From CAVPXC01 sp963709505 (GTDB lineage: Bacteria; Chloroflexota; Anaerolineae; JAAEKA01), in contig CAVPXC010000001.1 of the NCBI GenBank assembly GCA_963709505.1, positions 1-64,000 of the forward strand: 64,000 bases of DNA, read 5' to 3'. Within the stretch, counting starts at the first letter, position 1; every line of letters begins with the position of its first letter. Shown here one piece after another: positions 48,240-57,944 of this stretch. Position numbers and translations under genes: made by a program. The notes beneath the pieces are model-generated. The model was given only the letters and a program-made list of their open reading frames with translations. It was not told the origin of the DNA and ran no database searches.

Positions 48240-49608
48240 CTACTCCTGCGGCGCCTCCGGGATGAAACCATTCTTCATCATCCACTGAGTCAGATCGCGC
48301 GAAGCGGCCGATCATGTCGGAGGCTTTGCGATAGAGCTCGTCGGCGCTGAAGGTGAAGTGAGCGATTCCTTGCTGCTGTGCCATCATGCCTACAGCCACG
48401 GCCTCGCGGGGGAAGACCTCCCATTCGTCCATGGTGGGTAGGATGTGCGTTTCGTCCAGGTGCTTGGCCGTCTCGGCCAAAGCGTTGGCCGCGGCCAGAC
48501 ACATCTCGTCGGTGATGGTGCTGGCGCGCACGTCTAGCGTGCCGCGGAAGATGCCGGGGAAGCCCAGCGAGTTATTGACCTGGTTGGGGAAGTCAGACCG
48601 GCCGGTGGCGAAAACACGCACTCCCGCCTCCTGCGCTTCCCATGGCCACATCTCAGGCACCGGGTTGGCACAGGCGAAGACGATTGAGTCCTCAGCCATC
48701 CGGTTGACCCACTCAACCCGCAACGTGTTGGGGCCTGGGGTGCTGAGCGCGATACAGACGTCCATGTCCTTGAGCGCCTCTGAGATGCCGCCGCGCCGGC
48801 CCTCGGCGTTGGTGGCGTTGCACAGACGCCACTTGTCCACGAACTCAGCCTTGCGGTGGAAGATGTCCTCGCGATCGGGGTGGAGGATGCCCTTGCTGTC
48901 CACCACGATGCACTTGGCAGGATCCGCGCCGGCGGCGAAGATCAGCCGCATGCAGGCCACATTGCTGGCGCCGCAGCCGACGAAGGTGATGCGGGCGTCT
49001 TCGATCCTTTTGCCGACGACCTTGAGCGCGTTAAGTAGACCAGCCAAGGTGACGCAGGCCGTGCCCTGCTGGTCGTCATGCCAGATCGGGATCTCGGCCC
49101 GTTTACGCAGAGTGTCCAAGATGCGGAAGCATTTCGGCTGGCTGATATCCTCGAGGTTGATACCTCCAAAGCTGGGCTGCAGCAGCAACACGGTTTCGAT
49201 GAAACGGTCGGGATCCTTGGTGTCTAGGCAAATGGGCACGGCATCGACCCCGCCCAGGTACTTGAAGAGCAAGGCCTTGCCCTCCATCACCGGCAACGCG
49301 GCCTTGGGGCCGATATCGCCCAATCCCAGCACGCGTGTGCCGTCGCTGATTACGGCGATCGTGTTCCATTTGTTGGTGTGTTCGTAGACCAACTCAGGGT
49401 CAGCCTGGATCGCCTTGCATGGAGCCGCCACTCCCGGCGTGTACCAGATCGCAAAGTCGTTGAAATCACGTACCGCGCACTTCAGGACCACCTCGGTCTT
49501 GCCGCGGTAGAAGGGATGCAGTCGCATGGCATCAGCCGATGGCTTTTTTGCCCGGGCGAGCAACGCCTGTACATCCAATGCTTGATCCTTTTCCTTTACG
49601 CTTACCAT
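48240..49608 (-). CDS. NADP-dependent malic enzyme, C-terminal frameshift
   Basis: About 456 residues. WYTPGVAAPC, SDGTRVLGLGDIGP, FGGINLEDISQPKCF, IPIWHDDQQGTA and the Rossmann motif FVGCGASNVACMRL are diagnostic of the bacterial (MaeB-type, no phosphotransacetylase domain) malic enzyme. Near 48300 one base in a CGCGCG run is missing. The correct frame reads LTQWMMKNGFIPEAPQE and stops at TAG 48240, whereas the open frame as it stands runs on into the repeat array to 48139. It decarboxylates malate to pyruvate. The damage only at the last 20 codons suggests a sequence error. Confidence 0.9.
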
Positions 49609-49851
49609 GGTTCCTTACCTCCCGTAGCCAGGAGCTAACCCGGCTACTTCGAAATCGGGTGGCGGACCCTCTTGTGAGAGCCAAAATCGACAACCGGCCT
49701 CGGTACCGGCGCGCCACCCATTCGCCGGCGCGGACCGTAAAACGGGAGTGGACGGACGAACTCCATGCTTCAGCTATAGCATACCACAGATTTGTCTTCT
49801 TGAATATGACATAGCTCAGGGTCTAGGGCCAATTCTCGACGGAAATCAAAA

Positions 49852-49922
49852 GGGTGTGCTTGAAACCGGTCGGTAGGAGCAGGTCTTGCACCTGCTCCTA
49901 CCGACCGGTTTCAAGCACACCC
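49852..49922. repeat. 71-nt perfect hairpin
   Basis: 33-bp perfect arms (GGGTGTGCTTGAAACCGGTC and onward) around a 5-nt CTTGC loop; the inner part is GGAGCAGGT / ACCTGCTCC as in the palindrome at 23277. It is in the gap between malic enzyme (start 49608) and cspA; 49609-49851 otherwise shows nothing. Confidence 0.93.
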
Positions 49923-49941
49923 GAATCAAAGGGGTGCATTT

Positions 49942-49973
49942 AAAACAAAAAGTGCGAGGGTTTTCCTCGCACT
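49942..49973 (-). terminator. Terminator of the cold-shock gene
   Basis: Minus-strand hairpin AGTGCGAGG / CCTCGCACT followed by TTTTTGTTTT; about 150 nt after the cold-shock stop at 50123. Confidence 0.8.
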
Positions 49974-50122
49974 TGATTGCTGACAGGGTATGTGCTCCGC
50001 GGCAGCCGGTAAGAGTCACCCGCGAAGCCGTCTGACAGACTTGGAGTTTGTGAAAGAATAACTCCGTAGTCTGGCGGGTCTTTTGACCATGCCTGGACCA
50101 CGGCTTATTAATTTTCGAACCC

Positions 50123-50335
50123 TTAGATGGCGACGACGCGGACTGCTTGCAGTCCTTTGTTGCCTTGCTCGACGTTGAACTCGACCTTTTGGCCTTCATT
50201 CAGCGAGCGGTAGCCCTCATCCTGGATCTCGGATTGGTGGACGAAGACATCTGCTGATCCATCGGTGCGGGAGATGAAGCCGTAGCCTTTGGATGCGTTG
50301 AACCACTTGACGGTTCCTTGTTCTCTAACAGACAC
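50123..50335 (-). CDS. csp: Cold-shock-domain protein
   Basis: 70 residues from GTG 50335 with AGGAGG 8 nt upstream. It has both RNA-binding motifs, KGYGFI (RNP1) and DVFVH (RNP2), and the family start GTVKWFNASKGYGFISRTDG. It binds single-stranded RNA/DNA and melts secondary structure in the cytosol. The longer frame upstream is the untranslated leader, which holds a terminator-like hairpin. The hairpin makes leader-mediated control likely. Confidence 0.93.
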   Translation of the reverse strand: MSVREQGTVKWFNASKGYGFISRTDGSADVFVHQSEIQDEGYRSLNEGQKVEFNVEQGNKGLQAVRVVAI

Positions 50336-50423
50336 GTGTATGTGCCTCCTTTGGGTACTGGCAGTGGCATTGGCCACCGCATGGTTGTAATAATAGGTGA
50401 AGGCCGCTCGCTTTCGGGACAAC

Positions 50424-50460
50424 AAAAAAACAGCCACCAAGCTTAACACCTGGTGGCTGA
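50424..50460 (-). terminator. Terminator-like hairpin in the cold-shock leader
   Basis: On the minus strand CAGCCACCA / TGGTGGCTG (9-bp stem) is followed by seven U. It lies about 30 nt after the predicted start point and about 100 nt before the GTG, so it would end most transcripts unless antiterminated. Confidence 0.65.
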
Positions 50461-50499
50461 AATCGTCCATACAGGGATTGGTCTTTACCTACGTTCAAG

Positions 50500-50528
50500 A
50501 TGATATCATCGAACGCGGATTCTGTCAA
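50500..50528 (-). promoter_or_regulatory. Cold-shock gene promoter
   Basis: TTGACA (50528-50523), 17 nt, TATCAT (50505-50500) on the minus strand. Confidence 0.8.
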
Positions 50529-50596
50529 GTTCGGCGTAGCCTGTGATTGATGCCAACTGGTATATAACGCGAAATGCATCCTGGAGTCTAGCTAAC

Positions 50597-50625
50597 CTGA
50601 CTCCTTGCCTAGAATATGCTATAAT
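50597..50625 (+). promoter_or_regulatory. Promoter of the HerA-like ATPase gene
   Basis: CTGACT (50597-50602), 17 nt, TATAAT (50620-50625) with TGC extension; 86 nt before ATG 50711. Confidence 0.55.
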
Positions 50626-50710
50626 AGCCCCCCAAGAGACTAACTTTCTTTACCCATGCCCGTTCGAACAGTCCACACCACCCACCCCTAGCATCTTTTG
50701 GAGCAAACCC

Positions 50711-53263
50711 ATGACCATCGCCGAGCGACTTGGCTCTTTCTACCTTGGCAAAGAATACGATCTGGCGGGCGCCAAACTTAGCGACGTCCCCGTGATGTAC
50801 GATGCCCGCGATCTGACGACGCACGCGGTCTGCGTTGGTATGACCGGCAGCGGCAAGACCGGCCTTTGCATCGACCTGCTCGAAGAAGCCGCGCTGGACA
50901 AAGTGCCTGCGATCATCATCGACCCTAAGGGCGATATCACCAACCTGCTGCTGACCTTCCCCGACCTGCTGCCGGAGAACTTCCTCCCCTGGGTCAATGC
51001 CGACGACGCGCGGCGCAAGGACATGACGCCGGAAGCCTACGCCGCAAAACAGGCAGAGACCTGGCGCACCGGCCTGGCCGACTGGGATCAGGGTCCCGAG
51101 CGCATCAAATTGCTCAGGGAAAGCGTCGACTTCGTCATCTACACCCCCGGCTCCGACTCCGGCATCCCGGTTAGCATCCTCAGCTCGTTTGCCGCACCAC
51201 AGTTGAATTGGGACGATGAACAGGAAGCGCTGCGCGAACGGATCAGCGGCACGGTTAGCGCGCTTCTCGGACTGATCGGCGTCGAGGCCGATCCGGTGCG
51301 CAGCCGCGAGCATATCCTCATGGCGACGATCTTCGAGCATTATTGGCGCAACGGCGAAGACCTCGACCTGGCCAAGTTGATCCTGGCGATCCAGAATCCG
51401 CCCGTGCGACAGCTCGGCGTGTTCGACGTCGACACTTTCTATCCCCAGAAGGATCGCTTCGAGCTGGCTATGGCGCTGAACAACATCATCGCCGCACCCT
51501 CGTTCGCCTCGTGGATCCAGGGCGCTCCGCTGGATGTTGACCATATGCTCTACGGCGGCGATGCGAAGCCCAACATCAGCATATTCTACATCGCCCACCT
51601 CAACGATGCCGAGCGAATGTTCTTCGTCACCCTCCTGCTGGAGCAGGTGATCACCTGGATGCGGGCCCAGCCTGGCACCACCAGCCTACGCGCGCTGCTG
51701 TACATGGACGAGGTCTTCGGTTATTTCCCGCCGGGCCGAGAGCCCGCCAGCAAACGCCCGATGCTCACGCTTATGAAACAAGCGCGCGCCTTTGGCCTGG
51801 GCGTGATGCTGACCACCCAAAACCCGGTGGACCTTGACTACAAGGGCCTGACTAACGCCGGCACCTGGTTCATCGGCAAGCTCCAGGCCGATCGCGACAA
51901 GCAGCGGCTGCTGGATGGTTTGGAGGGCCTCCCCACCGCGGGCAGCGACCGGCCCGACCGCCAGCAATTGGACAAGATCATCTCCAACCTGGGCAACCGC
52001 GTGTTTATGTTGCACAATGTCAATCAGGCACAGCCGATCATCTACCAGACCCGCTGGGCGATGAGCTATCTGCGCGGGCCGCTGACCCGCACCCAGGTCA
52101 AAGAGCTCATGAAAGACAACCGTTCGGCGCTACTCGGGTCACCTGCAAACTCGGGCGCCGCTCAGGAGGTCGCCCCGACCGCTGGCGTTACAGCCACGGC
52201 AGGGGCAGCCAAGGCCGTGGCTACACCCAGCGCAACTGGAGCGATCGGCGGCATGGCGCCGGCCCTGCCGCCAGGCGTGCCCGTCGTCTACCTGCCGGCC
52301 GGCCGCTCGCTGCACAAGGCTTTGGGTGATCTGGAAAGCAAGCTTGGAACGACGATAAACGTGCAGGACAGCAAGCTGCGCTATGAGGCCAGGCTGCTTG
52401 GCCAGGCCACCGTGACGTTCTTCGATGAGAAGAAGGGTGTCAACGAGCAGCAGAGCGTATCGATGCTGTTGCAGCCACCCAGCGGCTCGGGCATCGTCCG
52501 CTGGGACCAAGCCCTACCAATCGAGCTTGAGGACCGCGACTTGTCAGATAGGCCAGAGGCAAATGCCGTGTTCGGCGATGTGCCGCAAGATGTCAACGCA
52601 GCCAAGAAGTTGAGCACGTTATCCGCCGATTTCGCCGACTATCTGTTCCGCAACAGCGGCTACACGTTGTTTTCCAATCCACCGCTCAAGGTCTTCTCGG
52701 AGCCGGGCGAGGACGAGCGAGCCTTCAAGATCCGTTGCCAACAAATCGCCCGCGAACAGCGCGATGCGGAGGTTGACAAGCTGGAAGCCAAGTACCAGAC
52801 CCAAATCGATCGGCTGCAGGAAAAACTACGCAAAGAAGAACTCGAGCTGGAGCAGGACAAGTCTGAACACAGCGCCCGAAAGCAACAAGAGGCGCTTTCG
52901 GCGGGCGATTCGATCCTAGGCCTCTTCCTGGGCAAACGACGCAAGGCGACCACTGCGCTCTCTCAGGCCTCCTCGAAGCGCCAAATGACCGAGCGCGCCA
53001 AGCTGGACATCGAGGAGTCCGAACAGCAGATCGAGACGCTGAACCAGCAGATCGCCGAGACCCAGCAAGCCTTGCAGGAAGCCAGCGACCAGATCACCGA
53101 GCAATGGAACACAGTGGTTGAAAAGGTCGAGCAATTCCAGGTTCGGCCACGCAAGAGCGATGTGAAGGTTCGACAGATGGCTATAGCCTGGACGCCGCGA
53201 TGGCAAGTGACCTTCTCGGACGCCGTCGGCGCCGCACACACGGAGTTACTGAGCGCACTCTGA
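50711..53263 (+). CDS. HerA/DUF853-family ATPase with C-terminal coiled coil
   Basis: 850 residues from MTIAERLGSFYLGKEYD; the 56 codons upstream are non-coding in character. Walker A GMTGSGKT (43-50), IIIDPKGDITNLLL, Walker B ALLYMDEVFGYFPP and TTQNPVDLDYKGL are the HerA/VirB4-like DUF87/DUF853 core. After about residue 480 there is an Ala-rich linker, a beta domain and a long charged coiled coil (KLEAKYQTQIDRLQEKLRKE). The family is a hexameric DNA-translocase type. No NurA or nuclease partner is adjacent. Intact frame. Confidence 0.88.
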   Translation: MTIAERLGSFYLGKEYDLAGAKLSDVPVMYDARDLTTHAVCVGMTGSGKTGLCIDLLEEAALDKVPAIIIDPKGDITNLLLTFPDLLPENFLPWVNADDARRKDMTPEAYAAKQAETWRTGLADWDQGPERIKLLRESVDFVIYTPGSDSGIPVSILSSFAAPQLNWDDEQEALRERISGTVSALLGLIGVEADPVRSREHILMATIFEHYWRNGEDLDLAKLILAIQNPPVRQLGVFDVDTFYPQKDRFELAMALNNIIAAPSFASWIQGAPLDVDHMLYGGDAKPNISIFYIAHLNDAERMFFVTLLLEQVITWMRAQPGTTSLRALLYMDEVFGYFPPGREPASKRPMLTLMKQARAFGLGVMLTTQNPVDLDYKGLTNAGTWFIGKLQADRDKQRLLDGLEGLPTAGSDRPDRQQLDKIISNLGNRVFMLHNVNQAQPIIYQTRWAMSYLRGPLTRTQVKELMKDNRSALLGSPANSGAAQEVAPTAGVTATAGAAKAVATPSATGAIGGMAPALPPGVPVVYLPAGRSLHKALGDLESKLGTTINVQDSKLRYEARLLGQATVTFFDEKKGVNEQQSVSMLLQPPSGSGIVRWDQALPIELEDRDLSDRPEANAVFGDVPQDVNAAKKLSTLSADFADYLFRNSGYTLFSNPPLKVFSEPGEDERAFKIRCQQIAREQRDAEVDKLEAKYQTQIDRLQEKLRKEELELEQDKSEHSARKQQEALSAGDSILGLFLGKRRKATTALSQASSKRQMTERAKLDIEESEQQIETLNQQIAETQQALQEASDQITEQWNTVVEKVEQFQVRPRKSDVKVRQMAIAWTPRWQVTFSDAVGAAHTELLSAL

Positions 53264-53274
53264 CCTGGAAAGTT

Positions 53275-53404
53275 GCTCGGGCCGGTCTCCGACCGTGCCC
53301 GTCCGTTGTGTTTTTGCTCCACAATCTATTCCCATAGGCCTGGTGCTGCGGCAACGGCCCGTATCGACGAAACCAAACGGGCTCGGTCGGAGACCGGCCC
53401 GAGC
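53275..53404. repeat. Element with 21-bp perfect terminal inverted repeats
   Basis: Arms GCTCGGGCCGGTCTCCGACC... at 53275-53295 and 53384-53404 enclose 88 bp with no gene; T-rich sequence follows on the right. It may serve as terminator of the HerA-like gene. The CTCGGGCCGGTCT end recurs in the elements near 60490 and 63400. Confidence 0.85.
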
Positions 53405-53429
53405 AGTTTTTGCAGTTTTTTCAGATCAC

Positions 53430-55385
53430 ATGGCAACAACTAAAGCACCCACACAGACTGCCCAACGGCCTCGTACCTCCCAACCGAAGAAATCCTTTTC
53501 CTTCGGGCGCTTTCTGCTCGGCGCCCTGGCCCTTGTCATCTGGATGGCCGCGCTGGCCGCGGTAGGTGGCGTTATTGCCTATCAGTACCAGCACACAGGC
53601 CGCATCTTCCAGGGCGTTCAGGTGCGCGGGATCGACCTGAGCAATCTGACGGTGTCCGAGGCCGAAGAGCGACTGCGCGTCGCTTTTGACCCCTACCCGC
53701 TGGCGCCGGTGACGGTGCGCTACGGCGATCAAACCTGGGTGCTCACGGCTGGTGATCTGGGTGTGAACTTCGACGCTCGCAGCGCAGCCGAGGCAGCATA
53801 TCGGGTGGGCCGGCAGCCCATCGCAGCCAACGACATCCCCATCCAATTGACACAACTGCAGGCCAACCTGCAACAGCAGCTCGGCGCCTATCGCCAACGC
53901 TACGAAGTATTGGCGGCAGAGGCCATTGACCGCTCGGCGGGGCTAGCCTGGCTCGAAAACAAGGCACAGGAGATCAACCGTCCCGTGGCCGAGGCGACTT
54001 TGCGCGTCAATGGGCTGGATGTCAGCTCGACATCCAGCCAGGTTGGCTACTCGCTGGACGTGATCGGCACGCACGAGGCTTTGTACCAGGCGTTGCTGGA
54101 CAACCGGGGCGAGACGATCGACCTCTTGGTCAAGGAGAACAAGCCATTGCTTGCCGACGTGACGCAGGCCGAGGTCCTCGTGCGGCAGGTACTGAGCGGC
54201 CCGCTTATCCTGGCTGCAGCTGAGCCGGACGTGGACACACCCGCGCCGCCGCCCACCTACACCATCTCAGCCGAGGAGCTGGCGCCATTGGTAAGCACCG
54301 AGCTATCGCCCCAACTCGACGGCAGCCTTCAGTTGGTGACGAATTTCGACGTTACCCCACTGCGCCAGAAGGTGCTGGGTTGGGCGGCCGAACTTGCGCG
54401 CGAGCCGCGCGATGCCAAGCTGGACTACACACCCAGTACCGGCGAGATCAAAGTCGTTACCCCCAGCCAGATCGGCCGAACGTTGGATGTAGATGCGACG
54501 CTCGCGGCCATTCGCCAGGCCGCACTCAGCCCGGAGCGCAAGGCAACCTTGCCGCTGACCCTGGTGGAGCCGGCCATCAACATGCACAAGATCGACCAAA
54601 TGGGCGTCAAGGAGCTCGTGGTGCAGGGTACGACGAGCTTCAAGGGCTCTAGCGCGGACCGTGTGCATAACATCGCTACGGCGTCCAAGTCGGTGGACAA
54701 CTCGGTCGTGCCGCCCGGCGCGGTGTTTTCCTTCAATCAGGCCGTGGGCGACGTCAGCGCGGAGACCGGCTACAAGGACTCCCTGATTATCTGGGGTGAT
54801 CGCACCGCCATCGGAGTCGGCGGCGGGTTGTGCCAGGTCAGCACCACCGTCTTCCGGGCGGCCTTCTATGGCGGCTTCCCTCTCGAAGAGCGATGGAACC
54901 ATGGGTACGTGGTGGCCTGGTACGGCCAGCCAGGCCTGGATGCCACCGTCTACACCCCGACCGTCGACTTTAAGTTCCGCAATACCACTGACCATTTCCT
55001 GATCATCAAGTCGGAAGTGGACGAGGCAAAAGGCACGCTGACGTTCAAGTTCTACGGCACCAAACCGGATTGGCAGGTGGAGGTGACGGGTCCAAACATC
55101 GAAAAGGAAACGCCGGCGCCGGCGCCGACTTACCAAGAAGATGCCAGCCTGGCGCCTGGCGAGACCAAGCAGGTGGAGTTTGCCAAAAACGGTGTGGACG
55201 TGAACTGGCGGCGTGTGATCAAGGATAGCCAGGGGCAGGTTCTGGGCGATGAATTGCTCAAGAGCAGCTACACCCCTTGGCCGGCATACTACCTGGTCGG
55301 TCCCAGTGCGCCCGCACCTGAGGCAAGTGGTGTCCCACCCGGCGCGCCAGCGCCAGAGGCCACCAGCGTCCCACCCGGCACGTAA
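53430..55385 (+). CDS. VanW-family membrane-anchored cell-envelope protein
   Basis: 651 residues from MATTKAPTQTAQRPRTSQPK (53430). A basic N-terminus and one membrane helix (FLLGALALVIWMAALAAVGG) precede repeated peptidoglycan-binding-4-like domains (RGIDLSNLTVSEAEERLR; two copies), then the VanW domain (SFKGSSADRVHNIATASKSV; PPGAVFSFNQAVGDVS; GGGLCQVSTTVFRAAFYGG). It ends in a Pro/Ala-rich tail. Its function is in the cell envelope; the precise activity is not established. Intact frame. Confidence 0.92.
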   Translation: MATTKAPTQTAQRPRTSQPKKSFSFGRFLLGALALVIWMAALAAVGGVIAYQYQHTGRIFQGVQVRGIDLSNLTVSEAEERLRVAFDPYPLAPVTVRYGDQTWVLTAGDLGVNFDARSAAEAAYRVGRQPIAANDIPIQLTQLQANLQQQLGAYRQRYEVLAAEAIDRSAGLAWLENKAQEINRPVAEATLRVNGLDVSSTSSQVGYSLDVIGTHEALYQALLDNRGETIDLLVKENKPLLADVTQAEVLVRQVLSGPLILAAAEPDVDTPAPPPTYTISAEELAPLVSTELSPQLDGSLQLVTNFDVTPLRQKVLGWAAELAREPRDAKLDYTPSTGEIKVVTPSQIGRTLDVDATLAAIRQAALSPERKATLPLTLVEPAINMHKIDQMGVKELVVQGTTSFKGSSADRVHNIATASKSVDNSVVPPGAVFSFNQAVGDVSAETGYKDSLIIWGDRTAIGVGGGLCQVSTTVFRAAFYGGFPLEERWNHGYVVAWYGQPGLDATVYTPTVDFKFRNTTDHFLIIKSEVDEAKGTLTFKFYGTKPDWQVEVTGPNIEKETPAPAPTYQEDASLAPGETKQVEFAKNGVDVNWRRVIKDSQGQVLGDELLKSSYTPWPAYYLVGPSAPAPEASGVPPGAPAPEATSVPPGT

Positions 55386-55412
55386 CTGCGCTTGTCACTT
55401 CAGTACATATAG

Positions 55413-55446
55413 AGAAAGGTCCAATCACCGAAGACTGGACCTTTCT
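55413..55446 (+). terminator. Half twin-hairpin unit acting as terminator of the VanW gene
   Basis: Inside-out version of the repeat (arms AGAAAGGTCCA / TGGACCTTTCT, 55413-55446) followed by TTCG, about 28 nt after the stop. Confidence 0.6.
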
Positions 55447-55477
55447 TTCGTCAAACGTAGCTTCTCAATAATCCAGG

Positions 55478-55534
55478 GTAGGGGCACGGCCTTGCGCCTG
55501 CCCGCCAGGGCGACCGCAAGGGCCTGGCCCCTAC
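55478..55534. repeat. GTAGGGGC...GCCCCTAC palindrome
   Basis: Inverted ends GTAGGGGC / GCCCCTAC. Its first 26 bp are identical, inverted, to 35007-35032. Confidence 0.8.
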
Positions 55535-55551
55535 GAATTGAGAGGATACGG

Positions 55552-55959
55552 TCAAACAAACAAGTGGGAGAAAAGCGCCGCCATGCCTTCGCGACCGGTG
55601 GTCATGCCGCGCTCGACAATAAAGACCAACCACAAGCTAACGAGGGCATAGATCAGGTTCTCGTTGCGCGTGTCCTTACCGCTGGTATAGATATAGGCTG
55701 CGGGAAGCGATATCACCATTGTAGCGCCGTAGAGGATATGCACGATCGGTCGAAGTAATTGTCCCTCGCCCGAGAGCGCGAAAACAATACCAAAGCCGAC
55801 CTGGGCAACCATCAGAATCTCAAGAATTACCAACCCGCCCCAATAACCACCGGTCACCGGCTGCTTCCTGACATAGTTAAACAAACCCCAAACGACACAG
55901 ATCGCGCTAAACAGCATCGCCGAGGTAGCAAGACGGTCATGGATCGCTGAGATAGGCAT
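55552..55959 (-). CDS. Small four-helix membrane protein, unknown
   Basis: 135 residues starting MPISAIHDRLATSAMLFSAI at 55959 with GGAG upstream. Four hydrophobic helices with an HDR motif before helix 1, a Y-V-R-K loop, and a conserved-looking RPIVHILYGATMV in helix 3. I do not recognise the family with certainty; it resembles short cytochrome-like membrane proteins of Chloroflexi. Convergent with the VanW gene. Confidence 0.75.
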   Translation of the reverse strand: MPISAIHDRLATSAMLFSAICVVWGLFNYVRKQPVTGGYWGGLVILEILMVAQVGFGIVFALSGEGQLLRPIVHILYGATMVISLPAAYIYTSGKDTRNENLIYALVSLWLVFIVERGMTTGREGMAALFSHLFV

Positions 55960-55994
55960 GGGGGCTCCTGTTCGTGAAGGGATGTACAGGGAGT

Positions 55995-56283
55995 TTATCC
56001 TTGTGGGGGGAGAGTGTCAAGTGTCGGAGTGTCAGAGTGTCAGGTGTCGGAGTGTCACGTGTCAGGTTCAGGTGTCGGAGTTCCTAAGGTTCCGCTTTCG
56101 CAAGCGTGATGGTTGACGTGGGCGCATACTCACTTTATCAGCTTCCACACAGGCGAAATCCCAGGCGATGGCGGATGGATGCCCGCTTGCGTAGGAATAG
56201 TGGGACAGTTGCCGTCGCGTCGCAAACGAAAACGCGCTCCTTAACACTTGACACACCTGACACCTGACACCTGACACTCCGCC
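55995..56283. repeat. Inverted pair of GTGTCAGG-type arrays
   Basis: Left array 55995-56075 (GTGTCAAG/GTGTCGGA/GTGTCAGG units) and right array 56243-56283 (inverse units) enclose about 165 bp in the 412-bp gap before fadD. No gene is seen between the arms. Confidence 0.85.
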
Positions 56284-56294
56284 ACTCCCCTTAT

Positions 56295-56323
56295 TTGCCT
56301 CTCCGCCCTTCCTGCGCTAAGAT
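56295..56323 (+). promoter_or_regulatory. Promoter of the acyl-CoA ligase gene
   Basis: TTGCCT (56295-56300), 17 nt, TAAGAT (56318-56323); 48 nt before ATG 56372. Confidence 0.65.
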
Positions 56324-56371
56324 AGTTCCTGTCTTGAGACCCGTTCGCTCTCTGAACCTGAGGAGGATACC

Positions 56372-57936
56372 ATGCTCAATTTGGCGATGTTGCTAGAGTC
56401 CAGCGCCCGGGCCAACCCGGGACAATTGGCCGTCATTTTCAATGACACGAAGCTGACCTACGCCCAGCTCAACGGCGCAGCCAACCAACTGGCCAATGGC
56501 TTGCGCAAGCTGGGCGTCCAGCGGGGCGACAAGGTCGCCCTCTCCTGTCCAAACCTGCCGTATTTCCCCATTGCCTACTACGCCATTCTGAAACTCGGCG
56601 CGGCGGTCGTGCCCTTTAACGTGCTCTTCAAGGGCCGCGAGGTCGCCTATCACCTCAAGGACAGCGATGCCGTGGCCATCATCGCGTTCCAGGGCACGCC
56701 GGACCTGCCGATCGCGCAGATGGTCTACGATGGTTTCAAGGACGTGCCGAGCTGCAAGCACATGATCGTGGCCACGGTCGATCCAGCGGCCGCTCCACCG
56801 GTCGAGGGTGATGGTGTCACCACGCTCGGGCGGACTATGGCTGGCCAGCCGCCGGTCTTCGACACCGTACAGACCATGCCCGACGAGACTGCGGTGATTC
56901 TTTACACCTCCGGCACCACGGGCAGCCCAAAAGGCGCCGAGTTGACCCAGGCCAACATGGTGATGAATGCCGTCGCGACGCGCGACATGGTCGGGTTCAA
57001 TAAAAACGACGTGGCGCTGGCCGTGCTGCCGCTGTTCCACTCCTTTGGCCAGACGGTGATCATGAACACCGCCTTTACGTCGGGAGCGGCGATCACCCTG
57101 CTGCCGCGCTTTACGCCCGATGTGGCCCTGGGCATTCTCCAGCGCGACAACGTGACGATCTTTGCCGGCGTGCCGACCATGTACTGGGCGCTGATGAGCT
57201 ATCCCGAGGCCGACAAATTCGACCTGGCCAAGATCCGCGAAACCATGCGTGTGGCGGTCAGCGGCGGCGCGGCCTTGCCGCTGGAGGTAATCAAAGGTTT
57301 CGAGGCCAAGTTCGACGTGCCGATCCTGGAAGGATACGGGCTGAGCGAGACCTCACCCGTGGCCTGTTTCAACCAGCTCGACCGGCCGCGCAAGGCCGGC
57401 TCGATCGGCCAGCCGATTTGGCTGACCGATATGCGCATCGTCGACCCCATGGACGACACGCACAAGGCCCTCCCTGCGGGCGAAGTGGGCGAAGTCGCGA
57501 TCCGCGGCCACCAGTTGATGAAGGGGTACTACAAGAAGCCCGAAGCCACGGCCGAGGTGGTGCGCAACGACTGGTTTCACAGCGGCGACCTGGGCAAGAT
57601 CGACGAAGAAGGCTACTTCTACATCGTCGACCGGCTGAAGGAGATGATCATCCGCGGTGGCTTCAACGTCTACCCCGCGAGCTTGAGGAGTACTTCATGA
57701 CTCATCCAAAGGTCTCGCTCGTCGCCGTCAAGGGCGTCCCGGATGCGAAGATGGGCGAGGAGATCAAGGCCTACCTCGTGCTCAAACCCGGCCAAACGGC
57801 TACAGTCGACGAAATGATGGACTTCGCCAAGGAGGGTCTGGCGGCCTACAAGTACCCGCGCTACATCGAATTCCGCTCCGTGCTGCCGATGACGGCGACG
57901 GGGAAGATTTTGAAGCGGGAGTTGGTGGACGAGTAA
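56372..57936 (+). CDS. Long-chain acyl-CoA ligase (AMP-forming), one frameshift
   Basis: About 520 residues. The AMP-binding signature VILYTSGTTGSPKGAELT, EGYGLSETSPVACFNQ, WFHSGDLGKIDEEGYFYIVD, RLKEMIIRGGFNVYP and the catalytic Lys in TGKILKREL are all present. A missing base in a CCGCGCG run near 57677 breaks the frame 85 codons before the end; the other frame continues ELEEYFMTHPKVSLVAVKGV. GAGGAGG precedes ATG 56372. It activates fatty or related carboxylic acids. The lesion may be a sequence error. Confidence 0.88.
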
Positions 57937-57944
57937 GGCGTCGG

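Noticed and set aside
50543..50710. Longer N-terminus for the HerA-like ATPase
   Set aside because: The extra 56 codons cover the promoter region and lack family similarity; MTIAERLGSFYLG is the typical start.
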